Notes: generated from the sequence alone by a model not told the origin. A DNA stretch of 64,000 bases from Akkermansia muciniphila (GCA_004557455.1 SFDX01000008.1:1-64000); one strand, 5' to 3'; numbered from the stretch's first letter, positions 1 to 11,967 are shown. Made by a program: numbers and translations.

Positions 1-1267
1 TGTCGAAGGCCTTGTGCAGCTCCGGTACGCCCCAGAAGGGTCCCTCCACCTTGAAGCCGGCGGGGGCTTGCAACGTGGGCTCCGGTGCCTCGCCCGGCAG
101 GCCGGGGTTCTTGTAATAGGCATGCCACGTCCCGGAGGTCTGACCGCGCAGGGCCACCAGGAAGGGCTTGCCTGCGGCATAGCTGCTCACATTGGCCAGG
201 GCCTGCACCTCCATCTGCGGAGCGGCCTCAGCGGCGGGAGCAAAGGGAGAGAAACCCGAACCGCCGGGCAGGGGGGAGACGGACGGCTCAGCGGGTGTCT
301 CCGCCTCGGCAGGCTCCTCTTCGTCTTCCTCTTCCTCGCCTTCTTCACCTTCCTCTTCTTCCTCCTCGTCAGCGGCGGTATCGGCAGGGGCGACCTCGGG
401 CACGCCCTCAAAACGGTGCTGCACCACGGCATGCTTGCCGCCGAAGGTGAGCAGGCCGCTCAGCTCCGGCAGGAGCTTGCCTTTGAGGGCCTCGTTCTGC
501 ATGGAGGCCATGTAGTTGCTGCCGTCATTGCGCTTCAGCTCCAGGCTGTAGCCGTCGGCAGTCTTGGTGAGCTTCTGCTCTGCGGCGGGGTCGATGCTGT
601 TGTCCGCCGTGATGAAGTAGGCCGACTCCACCGCCTCCGGGGTGGAGAACGAGAGGATGACCGCCTGCGGTGTCTGCGTGGCGGAGACGCTCACGGGTGT
701 GTCCCCCAGTACCTCCGCGCGCTGCTCCTCCTGCTGCCAAGCGGGATCGGCCGCGCCGTCTCCCTGCGCCAGATGCAGGGCGGCGGAGTAGGGCTTGGGC
801 TCGCCGCAGCCCTCCTCATTGCAGAGCCCCGCCGTGACGCCGAGGGTGAAATCCGCCTGTGCGGGGGCGTCCTCCTGCGGGGTGACGCGCCAGATAAACA
901 GGGGGTTGGTGTAGACAAAGCCCACGCTGTCGAAGGCCTTGTGCAGCTCCGGCACGCCCCAGAAGGGCCCTTCCACCTTGAACCCGGCGGGGGCCTGCAA
1001 CGTGGGTTCCGGTGCCTCGCCCGGCAGGCCGGGGTTCTTGTAATAGGCATGCCACGTTCCGGAGGTCTGCCCGCGCAGGGCTACCAAGAAGGGCTCACCG
1101 GCACGGTAGCTGCTCACGCTCGCGGCGGCCTGCACACTCATCTGCGGAGCGGACTCGGCTGCCCCGCCCACCGGGGAAAGGGCGCTCAAGCCGAGACTCG
1201 GTACCTCGGCACCGACCATGCCCGCCAGGCTTGCCAGCACCATCATTGTCTTGACCAAGAAGTTCAT
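1..1267 (-). CDS. Secreted protein with tandem DsbD N-terminal-type domains (partial, 3' end outside window)
   Basis: The frame is open from the ATG at 1267 to the left edge (422 codons, no stop). Residues 1-20 are a signal peptide (hydrophobic VLASLAGMVGA). Residues about 40-200 resemble the N-terminal periplasmic domain of DsbD thiol:disulfide interchange proteins: a WHAYYKNPGLPGEAP segment near residue 72 and a LCNEEGCGEP two-cysteine segment near residue 148. A Glu/Asp-rich linker follows at about 298-318. The same domain then begins again, with a second WHAYYKNPG at about residue 381, and is cut by the edge. The two copies are close at DNA level (1-235 against 928-1160). A membrane DsbD part and thioredoxin domain may lie beyond the edge, but this is unseen. 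The domain call is by eye and moderately sure; the frame and start are firm. Confidence 0.72.
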   Translation of the reverse strand, partial: MNFLVKTMMVLASLAGMVGAEVPSLGLSALSPVGGAAESAPQMSVQAAASVSSYRAGEPFLVALRGQTSGTWHAYYKNPGLPGEAPEPTLQAPAGFKVEGPFWGVPELHKAFDSVGFVYTNPLFIWRVTPQEDAPAQADFTLGVTAGLCNEEGCGEPKPYSAALHLAQGDGAADPAWQQEEQRAEVLGDTPVSVSATQTPQAVILSFSTPEAVESAYFITADNSIDPAAEQKLTKTADGYSLELKRNDGSNYMASMQNEALKGKLLPELSGLLTFGGKHAVVQHRFEGVPEVAPADTAADEEEEEEGEEGEEEEDEEEPAEAETPAEPSVSPLPGGSGFSPFAPAAEAAPQMEVQALANVSSYAAGKPFLVALRGQTSGTWHAYYKNPGLPGEAPEPTLQAPAGFKVEGPFWGVPELHKAFD

Positions 1268-1274
1268 GCTTTCC

Positions 1275-1303
1275 ATTGTACCACAGGCCCCCCCGCTGCG
1301 CAA
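1275..1303 (-). promoter_or_regulatory. Promoter of the DsbD-type gene
   Basis: TTGCGC (-35) and TACAAT (-10) are separated by 17 nt. The -10 ends 7 nt before the ATG at 1267, so the transcript should begin at or next to the start codon. Confidence 0.7.
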
Positions 1304-1356
1304 GCTCAATCCCGCCCCCCATTTTCGCAGAACATCCCCCGCACTGCATTTTTTGC

Positions 1357-1384
1357 TTGCTTTCTGCCGTCTATCGGGTAGAGT
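1357..1384 (+). promoter_or_regulatory. Promoter of the 199-residue lipoprotein gene
   Basis: TTGCTT and TAGAGT are separated by 16 nt, 26 nt upstream of the ATG at 1411. Weaker than most promoters in this window. Confidence 0.45.
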
Positions 1385-1410
1385 AGGGGAACATAACCTC
1401 ACCACCGACC

Positions 1411-2010
1411 ATGCTTCGCCACTCTCTGCGCCTGTCTCTCCTCGCCTCCGCTCTCTTTCTCCTCCCCGCCTGCGGCGGCGGTGGCGGCGGCTCCGCTGCT
1501 GCCTCGAATGAACAAACGGACACCATCAATTTGATGCAGCCTCTGCCGGAGGGATTCACCAGCTCTGTTTTTATGTGTGATGGGCTTTCAACTGACAAGG
1601 ATGGTCAACCGATTTCCGTTCGATTTGCATTCTTGATCAGCGGGGACTCCAATTCCCCCGCGTATGGGATGTTGGAGGGACTCGCTATATCGGGATTTGG
1701 TAATGATGATGAGAAGGACAAGGAATTTAACTTCGAGATGGATTTATCGTCGGCCGGCAACATCTGGAGTAGAACTACGGGTGGAGGGGGGAATATGCAG
1801 ATTCAACTGGATTTTACAGATGATACATCTATCGTAGGAGGCTCATTGCTGGTAGATTTGTCGGTTGAGCAATTTCAGCCTCTAGCCCCGAAGCTCCTTC
1901 GTCGAGGAACTGTAAAAAATCTTGAATTTGCTTTGAAGCCTTCCGAGAAGTCCGGTACTCGGATTGTTAAATGCTCTGGGTTAGTTTTTAATATTGTAAC
2001 TTATCCCTAA
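1411..2010 (+). CDS. Putative lipoprotein of unknown function
   Basis: 199 residues. The N-terminus is a lipoprotein signal with lipobox LLPAC (Cys at about residue 21), followed by a run of glycines and an Ala/Ser spacer. The mature part is mixed alpha/beta-like, has no long repeats and matches no family I recognise. Codon use after the signal is less GC-rich than the neighbours (many AT-ending codons), which may mean recent acquisition or rapid evolution. It is divergent from the DsbD-type gene and stands alone, followed by the repeat cluster. The signal is visible; the function is unknown. Confidence 0.75.
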   Translation: MLRHSLRLSLLASALFLLPACGGGGGGSAAASNEQTDTINLMQPLPEGFTSSVFMCDGLSTDKDGQPISVRFAFLISGDSNSPAYGMLEGLAISGFGNDDEKDKEFNFEMDLSSAGNIWSRTTGGGGNMQIQLDFTDDTSIVGGSLLVDLSVEQFQPLAPKLLRRGTVKNLEFALKPSEKSGTRIVKCSGLVFNIVTYP

Positions 2011-2074
2011 GCGTTTTCTGCTTGGGACCTTTGATTCTATCTCCGTACAGAATCCTCCTCCGTGTTAATCTGTG

Positions 2075-2375
2075 GACATATTCTATCGCCCATCCCGCTC
2101 AGGCGGGATGAAGTCTGAACTGCGCCAATCAGGCCCACCACCTCTCCAAAAATTCCTTTCATTCCGCGGTCAGCCTCCACTCGGGTTCTCCCACCACGGC
2201 GGCATGAAGTCTGTACCAAGCCAAGCACGCCACCAACTCTCCCAAAATTCCTTTTATTCCGCGGTCATTAATCCTCTCGGGTCCTCCCACCCCGGCGGCA
2301 TGAAGTCTGAACCAAGCCAAGCACGCCACTGCTTCTCCCATGGTTCCCTCTATTCCGCGGTCTGCACACCCTCCG
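2075..2375 (+). repeat. Intergenic repeat cluster 1 (three tandem ~95 bp units)
   Basis: The motif ATTCCGCGGTC recurs at 2161-2171, 2256-2266 and 2352-2362, a spacing of 95-96 bp. Each unit also carries GGCATGAAGTCTG followed by a CCAAGCCAAGCACGCCA-like segment. The same units occur near 11.8-12.1 kb and 17.9-18.25 kb. Short open frames across the units look like by-products of the repeat rather than genes. Confidence 0.9.
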
Positions 2376-2564
2376 GTTGACGTAAGTTTTTTCTATCTAA
2401 CTTTCTTTCGGCTGGGTGGGGTAACGGGTGGTGGATGGGGTGGGGCGGGAATCCTCGCGGCGGTGCGGGGAAAGACGGTTTTCGGGTGAAAGAGCGGTTT
2501 ATATATTCGTGGCTTTTCGGGCTTGAAAGGGGTGGCGCGTCATTAAAAATACCGAATTTTTTGC
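2376..2564. other. Intergenic region without a gene
   Basis: Between repeat cluster 1 and the promoter of the giant surface protein. G-rich on the plus strand; I see no gene, RNA or further repeat unit here. Confidence 0.5.
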
Positions 2565-2592
2565 TTGCAAAATCCTACCAGTTCGCTAAAAT
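2565..2592 (+). promoter_or_regulatory. Promoter of the giant surface protein
   Basis: TTGCAA and TAAAAT are separated by 16 nt. They lie about 75 nt upstream of the ATG at 2668, so this gene has a real 5' leader, unlike many others in the window. Confidence 0.55.
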
Positions 2593-2667
2593 AAGGACAA
2601 ATCAAAGGCACCGCTGTGCCCTGTCACTTCGTCTCGTTATCACCTTTCACCAGTCATTCTTCAAGTC

Positions 2668-5600
2668 ATGAAATTACGTCTCCCGGTTCGCCTTAAGCTC
2701 GCCGTCTTGGCGGGTCTGCGATCGGTCGCGCAGGCCACTCTTGCTTCCGGTTTCCTGGCCGTCGGTGCGGTGTTCTTCTCCTTCTCTGCGCAGGCGGAGG
2801 ACGACCCCCTCGCCGTTGCGGTGGAGGACGAGGATGAAACGGCCGTTTTACTTGATGAGGAGGCGAGCGATGCCGCCCTTGCCGGGGCGGGGGTTGCCGA
2901 GGCTGCGTTGGATGACTCCCAGGCGGCGGCGCTGGCCGAGGCCGAGCAGGAGCACGCCGCCGAGCTCGGGATCAATGCCACGTCCTCCGCCGTGTCGCAG
3001 GCCGCCATTGCGGCGCAGGATGCCGCGGTTTCGCCCGCCCAGGCTGCCGGCGGCAGCCATGCCGATTCCTTTGTCATCGTCTCCGTCCCGGATGCACCCG
3101 CGCTTACCCTGCCGGCCGCCGAGGGGGCTGTCGCCCCTTCCCTCTGCGCAGAGGGAACTGCCGATTTCGCAACGAGCACCACCCCTGTTAAAACTGCCTC
3201 CGTAGCCGTCCTCCCGCAGGCGTCGTCCTCCCTCACGCTGTCGGAGGATGTCGTCATGGCTTCCTCTCCCGTCGCGGAGGTCTCGCAGACTTCCTCCTCT
3301 TCCTCGGCGGTGGCTGCCACCTCTTCCTCCTCCGGGGGCGCTGTTGCCTGCGGCGGCGGAGCGGCCGGCGGCGGTGGCGGCGGCTCTTCTGCCTCTTTCT
3401 CGGCCTCCGCGCCGGTCTCGGATGTCTCTCCCTCCGGCTCCGTCGTCCCTTCCGACCTCGTCGCCCCCCCCCGAGGATGTCACCCTTACGCCTTCCGAGC
3501 CTTCTCCCTCCCTCCCCGACGACTCCGAGCTCGTCGATACCTCCCCTTCCTCTGACTCTTCCTCTCTCTCCGATTCCGCGTCTCTCTCTTCCTCTCTCTC
3601 CGCCTCCGCTTCCTCCTCGGGGGCTTCTTCGTCTTCCCCCGCCGCCCGAGCCTTCTCCTTTAAGCTGCTGGGGAGTACGGATAATGGTGTGACGATCTCC
3701 ACAGGCGAGACCAAGAATTACTCTGAGTGCATGTCTGCCTCCTCCATTACTCTTGCCGGTGGTACTCTTGTCATTGATGAGGAGGTTCAGGACCCCCCGA
3801 CTATCACTGCGAACTCTGTGTCTATTGTACAGATTGAGAAAGTTGGCTCCTTGGCGAGTGGTACAATCACAATCACCGGAAGCGGTGCTATTACCCTGAC
3901 GGGATCCGGCACATATGCTGTTTCGGGGTTTTCTCTCGGGGATAGTGTAAGCTTAGATGGTACTTGGACCGGAACTGTTAAGTTGAGCGGTGGCAGCGGG
4001 AGGCATAATTTGGAACAACTCCGAAACGGTTCATTGTCCACCATTGAGATGTATGGCGTGAACGGGTGGTCGACCAATTGGAGTGGAACCGAGGCCGCCA
4101 ATATCAGGCTGACCGATGTTGTCAGCGATAACGGGACAACGACATATGCTTGGACGAATGATGCGTTCAGTACCCAAGGTACTTATACGAGCATTTTTTC
4201 CGGATCTTGGAGCGGACAAGGAACCTTTGTAGCTAAATCCTCAGACGGAAAACTTAATTATAAATACACCGGCGATATTTCCGGATGGACGGGGGCGTTT
4301 CGTCTGAATTGGACAGCTAGTGGTCAGAGCAATGCCCTGACCTTCTCCGGAGCTGCCTCTCAAGTTAATGCGGCCATTCTGACCGATGCCGGTACGCTGA
4401 ATGTTACGGCGTCCGCTGACGGGGGAACTACTTTTGCAAATACTCTGGAGATCTCGTCGTTGACGGCGACGTCGGATTTGACACTCCAAGCGAAGGAAAT
4501 CGGCGTTGCTACGGTCGATACCATCACCAGAGCGTTAAATGCAAGTGAACGGTCAGTCAAGATTGGTAAAGACGTCACATTGACGGTGGGGGGGAAGACC
4601 ACGGCAGGGAGCTTTACAAATGCGGGTACGGCTTTGTTGAACGGCGGGGCCAGCATAACCGGGACTCTGACGAATACCGGATCGCTGACCTTAGGCGGCT
4701 CGGCCACGGTGGGGAAGATTGACGGCTCGGCCACGGTGACGGGGGCGCTTACATTGACGGGGGTGGGCGATGTGTACCATGATAAGGGTATCCTTACGTT
4801 CGAAGCGGGGGCTTCCCTGAGGTTGGGCGGGGGATGTGCCGGTACCTATAGGGTCGGCACTCTTACGGGAGGTATTCTTTCCGAGGACGGTGCTATCACT
4901 CTCGCCGGAATGCATACCGGCCATACGGCAGTCTACAACGCAGAGACAGGCGTGATTGTGATTACCTCTGTCTATGGGTGGGCCAACAGTGTCCCTTCAA
5001 AATCTAATGAGACCATTGCGTATGTTGCATCCGATGCAACAGAGCAATCCGGCGCATTAAGTGCGGAGTCTAACGTATTTTACACCCTGACCGGTGCTGT
5101 CACCGGTTTGTCTGCGACGGCCTATGACATAAAGATCAACTCTGATGCTTCTTCTACTGGTTATGGGGCTTCAGGAACGTGGACGGCGGGCTCTGTCTGG
5201 CTGAACAACGGCCTACTGAAGGCCACTGGTGGCTTTAATGTTGACAGCTTGGGTGCCCTGTATGTGACCGATGCCCAGTTGCGTCTTAGCTCGAATGCCT
5301 TAGTCCTTAATCCGGGGAAGCTTTATCTGGGGGGAAAGTCGAATATATCAGATGCAGCATACACTAATGCTACTCTTTCAGTAGCTGAATCTGCTACTGT
5401 AGCGTGTGATGTGGAGGTAGTGGCTGATACTAAAATTACAGTTTATACAGGAAAGACGCTGACCTTCGAGCGGCAGGTGAATGCCGGCGAGAAAAACGTG
5501 GCCTTTGTAGGGTATAACGGAGCAGGGGCTAAGGTGAAGTTTTTATCCGGGGTCGAGTTCGGTCAAATCGGTGTGTCTGCATTCCCCTCGGATATGGATA

Positions 5601-8600
5601 CGTCGTCATCGGGCTTCTCCGGAGGTAATGTTGGTCATGGTATTACTCTGTGTTTTCTCGGGGGAAAATCTACAGTCGCAAGTGTTTCACTAAACAAACC
5701 TTCCAGTTACGACAATGGTATCGAGATCGGCGGTGGCTCATCGCCTGCATCCCTAACGGTGACCGGGGCCATTTCCGGAAATAACGGCAACAGTACGGTG
5801 AAGGTTTTCGACAAGGGCTCACTAGAGGTTGCGACATACAGTGCCTCGGATCCTCTTTCCGTTTATTCGGGTGGCTCTCTTGAGGTAACCACTCTCTCCG
5901 GAGCTGCCACTCTTACGAACTCCGGTACAGCGACGGTCGCACTACACACCGGCAGCGGGAATATCAATAACAATGGCGGAGAGCTTACGGTGACGACCTA
6001 TACCGGGAGTGGGGCTGTTACCAATGGGAACGCCGGCACGCTGACGATGGGCTCCTATCTGGGAAGCGGGAATTTCTCGAATGTAGGGACGGCAAATTTG
6101 GGTTCTTATAGGGGGACCGGAAGCATGACGAACACGGGTTCCCTGACGGTGAAAGAGGAGTTTGTGACGTGCTCCGATTTTGTTAATGACGGATTGTTGA
6201 CAATCGGTGCGGCGGATCGCGGAGCCGCCGTCAGCCTCGGTGGTGTCTTGACATATAATGGAAATACGATACTGTATGTCTCGTCGTTTACTTTCACCGG
6301 GAATTTGGCGCATGCAATTGTGGACGGGGAGTATTCTGACCCCGTGGGGGACAGTGGTAACGGTTTCATCACATCCGGTTCGGCACACATCATCAAAAAA
6401 GGGAATAAGACTGCTAAACTGACATACGAGACCGGAAAGGTGTTGATCGATGGTGTAGGCTACGCGTTGGCGAATGATGAGGAAGGTAATATCTACCTGG
6501 CTCTGAATGAAGCAACCAAGCATCTCCTTAACAGTACCTATTTCGTCAACACGGGAAATGTTGTGTACGGGGCAACTGATAACAGTACGGGTAATCCGAA
6601 GGTAACGGAGCTGTGCCTGACGGGGGGAACGCTGGCGTTGGCGAGGGAGAATTTGGCCTCCGGGGTGAGTCTGTTGGTGACGGGGGACAGCACGGTGGCG
6701 ATTGGGGCGGGGCGGACTTTGTCGGAGGAGGTGCTGACGATGTCTCGCGGGAGCCTGACGCTGACGGGTGCGGGAACGTACCGCATGGCGGCGACGGATT
6801 TCGGGGCGTCGGCGGCGTTGACGGAGGGGGTAGTGCTGGGGAGCACGGAGGCTGCGGCCTTTACGGGTACGGTATGGTTGAGCAGTGGGACGACCCTGAG
6901 CGGAACGGATTTAAGCAGGCTGACGAATGAAAGCAACTCCACGGTGACGCTGAACGGTGTGTCCGGGTATCTCAACAGCGGGACGATAGGCACGAAGCTG
7001 GTGCTGATGAATGACGGGGCGGTTCCGGCCTTGGCGATCAACTATGGAACGGATAATGATGAGCGTACTTTCACCGGCAGCATCAGCGGGACCGGCACGA
7101 TAGCTCGTACGAATCGCATGGAGGGGAACAATACGGAGGAACGCGGAGGAATCCAGAACTTCGCGTTTACCGGCAATATCGCGGAGTGGACGGGTGTTTT
7201 CGACAACCAAGTGTCCCTGACGACGAATTTAACCTTCGGCGGGGAGGCTACGACGGTGAATGCCACGCTGAAGCACACGGCCAAGAGCGGGGCCTTGAAT
7301 GTCACGACGGCGGACAATACGCCTGTAACATTCAACGGCGGAATGAGTGTGACCTCGCTGACGGCGGGGGAGAACTCCACCATTACCCTGAACGGCAACA
7401 GCAAGGTGAGCGGTGCGGTGGATGGCAGCTTTGAGGTGGGAGAGAAAGGCAGCCTGACGGTGGGCGGTGCGGCGACTCTGACGGACTTGACCGTGAGCGC
7501 CGGCGGCAGTGTGACACTGAACGGCACGGCAACGGCGACCGGGGATGTGACCGTGAAGAACGGTGGGTATCTGGCGTTGGGGATGGATGGCCTGACCCTA
7601 AGCGGATCGGCGAGCCTGACGCTGAATGACGGCGCGATCGTGGCCCTGCAGGGGTGGACGGCGACGACTACAGAGACGACTACAGAGAAGGTGTCCGGAG
7701 TGTATACGACCGGGTACTCCGGGGGGAAGCTGTATACCAAGGATGCCGGGTTTAACGGTAGCATTAACATCGACGATGCGGTGTTTTATGTGAAAGACGG
7801 CGCATCGTTCTCCGGAAAGAATGTAAAGGTGGATGAGAACGGGACAGTATCCATTACTACGGCTGCGTTCTACAATGTCGCGAGTAATGATGAGACGACC
7901 ATAGATGTCGCAACGCGCTCTACTGTTGACTACATCAATGTTCTCGGCACTCTGACGGGGGTGAATAAAGACAATATCGGCTCCTTAGGCTTCGGGGCTT
8001 CAAATGCGGCAGGGGTGCAGGGCAGCGGAACTTTGAAATTGGACGGTGAGCTGAAGGATGGCTACTACCTCTCCTCCTTCACGGGTACGATAGCCATCGG
8101 GGCCGGGTCTACCTTTGAGACGGACGGGAATGTTGGCCGCAAGATCAAATTGGAGGGCGGAACGCTGCGTGCTACAGCGGACATGACGTTGAAGAATGTT
8201 TCGGCAGCTAGCGGTACTGCCAACAAGATTGAGGTTGATGCCGGGAAGGCTGTTATCATTACGAGTTCCATCGGAGCAGAAAACGCCGCGGCCTCCATCA
8301 CGAAGACCGGCGAGGGCACACTGACGCTGGGGGCTATTAACTCTTCCGGCAATTATATCAGAGGAACGATGTACGGTGATTTGACGGTGGAGGGAGGTGA
8401 AGTTGTGCTGGTAACGCCGAATGATGGAGGTAAAGAAAAGGGTACAGTCGTCGGGAAAATAACCATCAACGCCGGGGGTACGGTGACGGCCAATGGTATT
8501 GACCCCTTGGGGTACTCAGATAGCACTTGGGATATGAACGATTCGCCCACCTGTACGAAGACTTTGACGATGAGTGGGAAAGAGAACGCCTATGCTATCT

Positions 8601-11600
8601 TGAATATCGCCTCCGGGAAGCATGTGACGCTGAGTACAGAAGTTTACATGAACGGCTATGCGCAGATTAATGGCCGCCTTCTGAATGCATGGTCATCTAC
8701 TCATAATACAGACGAACAACAAACTGCTTATGTTAAGGCACGTGGTTTGGGTAATGTAATCAATGCGGACTTCTATCTGCGCCACCATGCGCTCTTTGAG
8801 GTAGAAGAAAATGGCGAGTTGTCGCTGAATGGCAGCATTCTCAAATTTACGCTGGGCGGAGCGTTCGACAAACCCATCTTCCGTAAAGCAGGGGCGGGGA
8901 CGCTGATTCTGGACAGTCCGACGGCGACGACGCTCTACAACCTGCGCATCGAGAAGGGAGAAGTGCGCATCAGCACGGATCTGAGCTTTGCGGCAGCGTC
9001 GGCGTTGGAGGATTTCTCCATGACGAAGGACTCGAGCTTCACCGTGGTGGATGACGGCCGGTTTACCTACGGCGGCTGGACCTATGAGATGAAGGACGGC
9101 AGCAGCAAGGTTGCGACGGTGACGGCCTCTTCTACAGCATCGGGTTCCTTGCTCTCTTTGTCAGGAATCACGATTGCCGATACCAAGCTGACGAATACGG
9201 CTGCCAATACGAGTGCTGACACCAACTCGCCTACCATATTCGCCAAGTTGGACAACGTAGCCTTCACGCAGGACAACAGCGGGGCTGTGACGATAGCCGA
9301 TGCTGGGGCGGGCACCCAGCACCTGAGCAGCTTGGCGGTGAATGCGGGCAGTGTGACGCTGAACAATGCCCGACTTGATGCCGCGAAGGTGTCCTCCGGG
9401 GCCACGCTGAACTTTACCAAGGGGACAGCGATTACCTTGGGCAGCACGATTCAGAATGCAGGCACGGTGGCGCTGACCGGAACGGCAGAGAGCGCGGTGA
9501 GCTTTACTGTATCGGATCTGTCCGGCTTCGAGACCTACGGTACGGCCGGGTATCAAGATTCTCGGTACAAGACGTCGGAAGGCGGTTCCGATACAGTCGC
9601 AAAAAAGGAATATAACGGATTCTTCCTGGGTGATCAGTATTACTTGGTGAAGAATGCCGACGGAATGAGTGGGACAGAAGAAGCAACAGTCTCCGGGATG
9701 AATGTCTTGTACGGGGAGGCCGGTGAGAACAATGCGCCAGCCTCTCATACGGTGTCGAAAGCGTCTGACGGCTCTCTCTATTTCTCCACGTCCGGTGTTG
9801 ATACCAAGTATTACATCAATAACAGTACCCAGAAGGACACAAACTACACGTACAGTGCCAATGCCGAAAACTCGATGTATGACGGGTATGAGGGGGATAC
9901 CTCTACCTCCAGAGCTGCCTTTGCTACGTCCGGCATTGTGATGAAGGCGGAGGGCGGCAGGCTGATTCTGGCGACGAACCTGCGGGAGGATAAGGGGAAT
10001 GAGGTGAGCGACGGCATCATCATGAACAAGGCAGGGAGTATTACGGTAAACGAGAACGTGACGCTGAAGCAAAGCTCCCTGAGCGGCACGGCGAATGCTA
10101 CGCTGAAGGGGAAGGGAATCTACGATGTGGGCGGCACGAGGTTGTCGGACATTGCCGAGGGCTTTACGTATACGGCTTGGAGGGGCACGGTGCAGGTGAG
10201 CGGCGCGGCCGAGGAAATGAAGCTCTCCTACATGGGCAACGCAGGCTCGACGGTTCAGATGACGGGGGTGAGCGGCACGCTGGAGGATACCGTGACGGAT
10301 GAGAAGATCTACGCCATGGACATCGTCCTGGTGAACGGCGTCGTCCTAGTGAACGGCAAGGAAAGAGCGCTTGCGCTTGAATTCACCGCAAACAACGGCA
10401 GCGACATCACCTTCAGCGGCGAGATTTCGGGCGCCGCTACCAACACTGAAACCGGTGCAGGAAGCACCATGAAGGTGAGCGGAGCTACGGCCCAAACCGT
10501 TCAAAATATTACGTTCACCGGCGATATGAGCAACTGGACCGGGGCTTTTGAATCCGGGCAGGGCACCGTGAACCTGACGCTGACGGGGGATGCGAGGGAG
10601 GTGAATGCTGAGATTCATAAGGATGAAACATCTGATATCTTGAATATATCGATAGATGGTTCAGAGACTCGAACCTTTAATAAGGTGGTTTCGGGTGACA
10701 AGCTGACGGTGACGGCAGGTGATGGAAATACAAGGATTATCCTGAAGGGGGGCGGCAGTGTAGTGACATCGGCTGTGTTGACGGATAATAACGCAATTCT
10801 CGAGGTAAGAGATGATGCATTTATGGTATGGAATGGAGCTGCCTCTTTCGCTGCGAATGGCTCCTCCGGCATCGATATAGCGGATACTTCCGGGGTAGTG
10901 CAAACGACCATACGTACCTATGTACCCACAGTTGCCTCTGCCCAGACAGAAGAGGATGCCGGAGTGACGCCGCTGAATTCTGTCTGCGGAACCATCACGA
11001 ATGCTGTCTTCCGCTACGATGAAACGAATAAGAAAGTGACTATTTCGAAAATTGAATTGCAGAGCTCGGCTCGTATCGAGAACACGCTTATTGACCTGAA
11101 GGCGGGTACCACGCTGGAATTGAGCAACATGGTGCTGGCGGATACGGTGAAGATTACCGATGCTTCCGCTAAGATGATCTCGACGAATAATGTTGTGGAG
11201 CTCGGCAGCAATAATGCCAAGGTGAACACAACGGAAGGTCGGGATTTGGGCGGTGTGACTCTGCAGAAGACCGGGTCGGCAGTGTCTGCCGCGGGGGCGC
11301 TCACAAATGTTTCCGGAAAGGTGTATACCATAGACTTCACGGGGATTCAGAATGTAGATATTACATCCGGAACGTTGACCTTTGATTTCAACGCTTACTC
11401 GGGTGAGGTCAATGGCCGGACGCTGACGGGCTTTGAACTCTTTTATGAGTTGGGGAAGACCTATGACTACATCGCAGTGAATTTTGTGGCGGATAGCGGA
11501 ACCTCCCCTGCGGCGACGCTTCAGTATGAGACCTTGGAGGTGAAGTCCTCGATCACCAACGGGCAGGGGGCGACAGCGACGTCGACGGGCTACTACAACG

Positions 11601-11731
11601 CGAACTCCACGAGCGGGGTGGTTGTCTACTTTGACGCGATGGCGCTGCCGGAGCCGACGACATCGACCCTGGCACTGCTGGCCCTGACGGCACTCTGTGC
11701 CCGCCGCCGCCGGACGCAGGCGACCCGCTGA
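2668..11731 (+). CDS. Giant beta-strand-repeat surface protein with PEP-CTERM-type tail, split by a C9 tract (candidate phase-variable)
   Basis: Two frames together make one protein. Frame A starts at 2668 with a signal peptide (cleavage near FSFSAQA/ED) and an Ala/Ser/Glu-rich segment; it runs to a stop at 3555. Frame B carries the passenger to 11731. The protein-like sequence passes from A to B exactly at a run of nine C at 3464-3472; frame A is Arg/Pro noise after the run and frame B is noise before it. With eight C the product would be about 3020 residues. The passenger is Gly/Ser/Thr-rich with many short beta-strand repeats like autotransporter-associated repeats (TLTNTGSLTLGGSAT). The end (PEPTTSTLALLALTA, then CARRRR) is a PEP-CTERM-type signal for exosortase anchoring. 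As written the gene is OFF. A homopolymer sequencing error is the main alternative. Confidence 0.8.
3464..3472 (+). repeat. Poly-C (C9) tract at the frame junction
   Basis: Nine consecutive C. Losing one C, or gaining two, joins the signal-peptide frame to the passenger frame. This is the expected form of a slipped-strand phase switch. Confidence 0.85.
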
Positions 11732-11774
11732 CAAGACTGCACACCGCCAAGCCAAGAGAGAGCGAGAGAGAAAG
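11732..11774. other. Short 3' flank of the giant gene
   Basis: Contains a GAGAGAGCGAGAGAGAAAG purine tract before the repeat element. I see no clear hairpin terminator here. Confidence 0.4.
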
Positions 11775-11967
11775 GACCGCGGAATAAAAGGAATTTTCGG
11801 AGACTGAAAGCCATGCTGCTCTCAGGCAAGACGTCGGAGCATGTTCACAGTAGGTGGCTTTGGAATTTAATTAAAATAACAAAGAGACCTACTACCACAG
11901 CGCTATGAAGTCTGTACCAAGCTCGGCATGCCTCTGACTCTCCAAAAATTCCTTTTATTCCGCGGTC
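11775..11967 (-). repeat. Full-length ~193 bp element with inverted ends (copy A)
   Basis: It begins with GACCGCGGAATAAAAGGAAT and ends with the inverse, ATTCCTTTTATTCCGCGGTC. Inside is CTGCTCTCAGGCAAGACGTC, shared with copy B (18015-18206), which lies in the opposite orientation and aligns over its full length at roughly three-quarters identity by eye. There is no coding capacity, so it is MITE-like or REP-like. Confidence 0.85.

Noticed and set aside
14..1381. 455-codon plus-strand open frame at the left edge
   Set aside because: It is in codon register with, and antisense to, the secreted DsbD-N-type gene; its composition (Gly/Arg/Leu-rich) and repeats are those of the complement of an acidic, Ala-rich protein.
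2072..2380. 102-codon frame over repeat cluster 1
   Set aside because: The repeated GGMKSxPSQARH phrases are just the translated ~95 bp repeat units; the same DNA occurs elsewhere out of frame.
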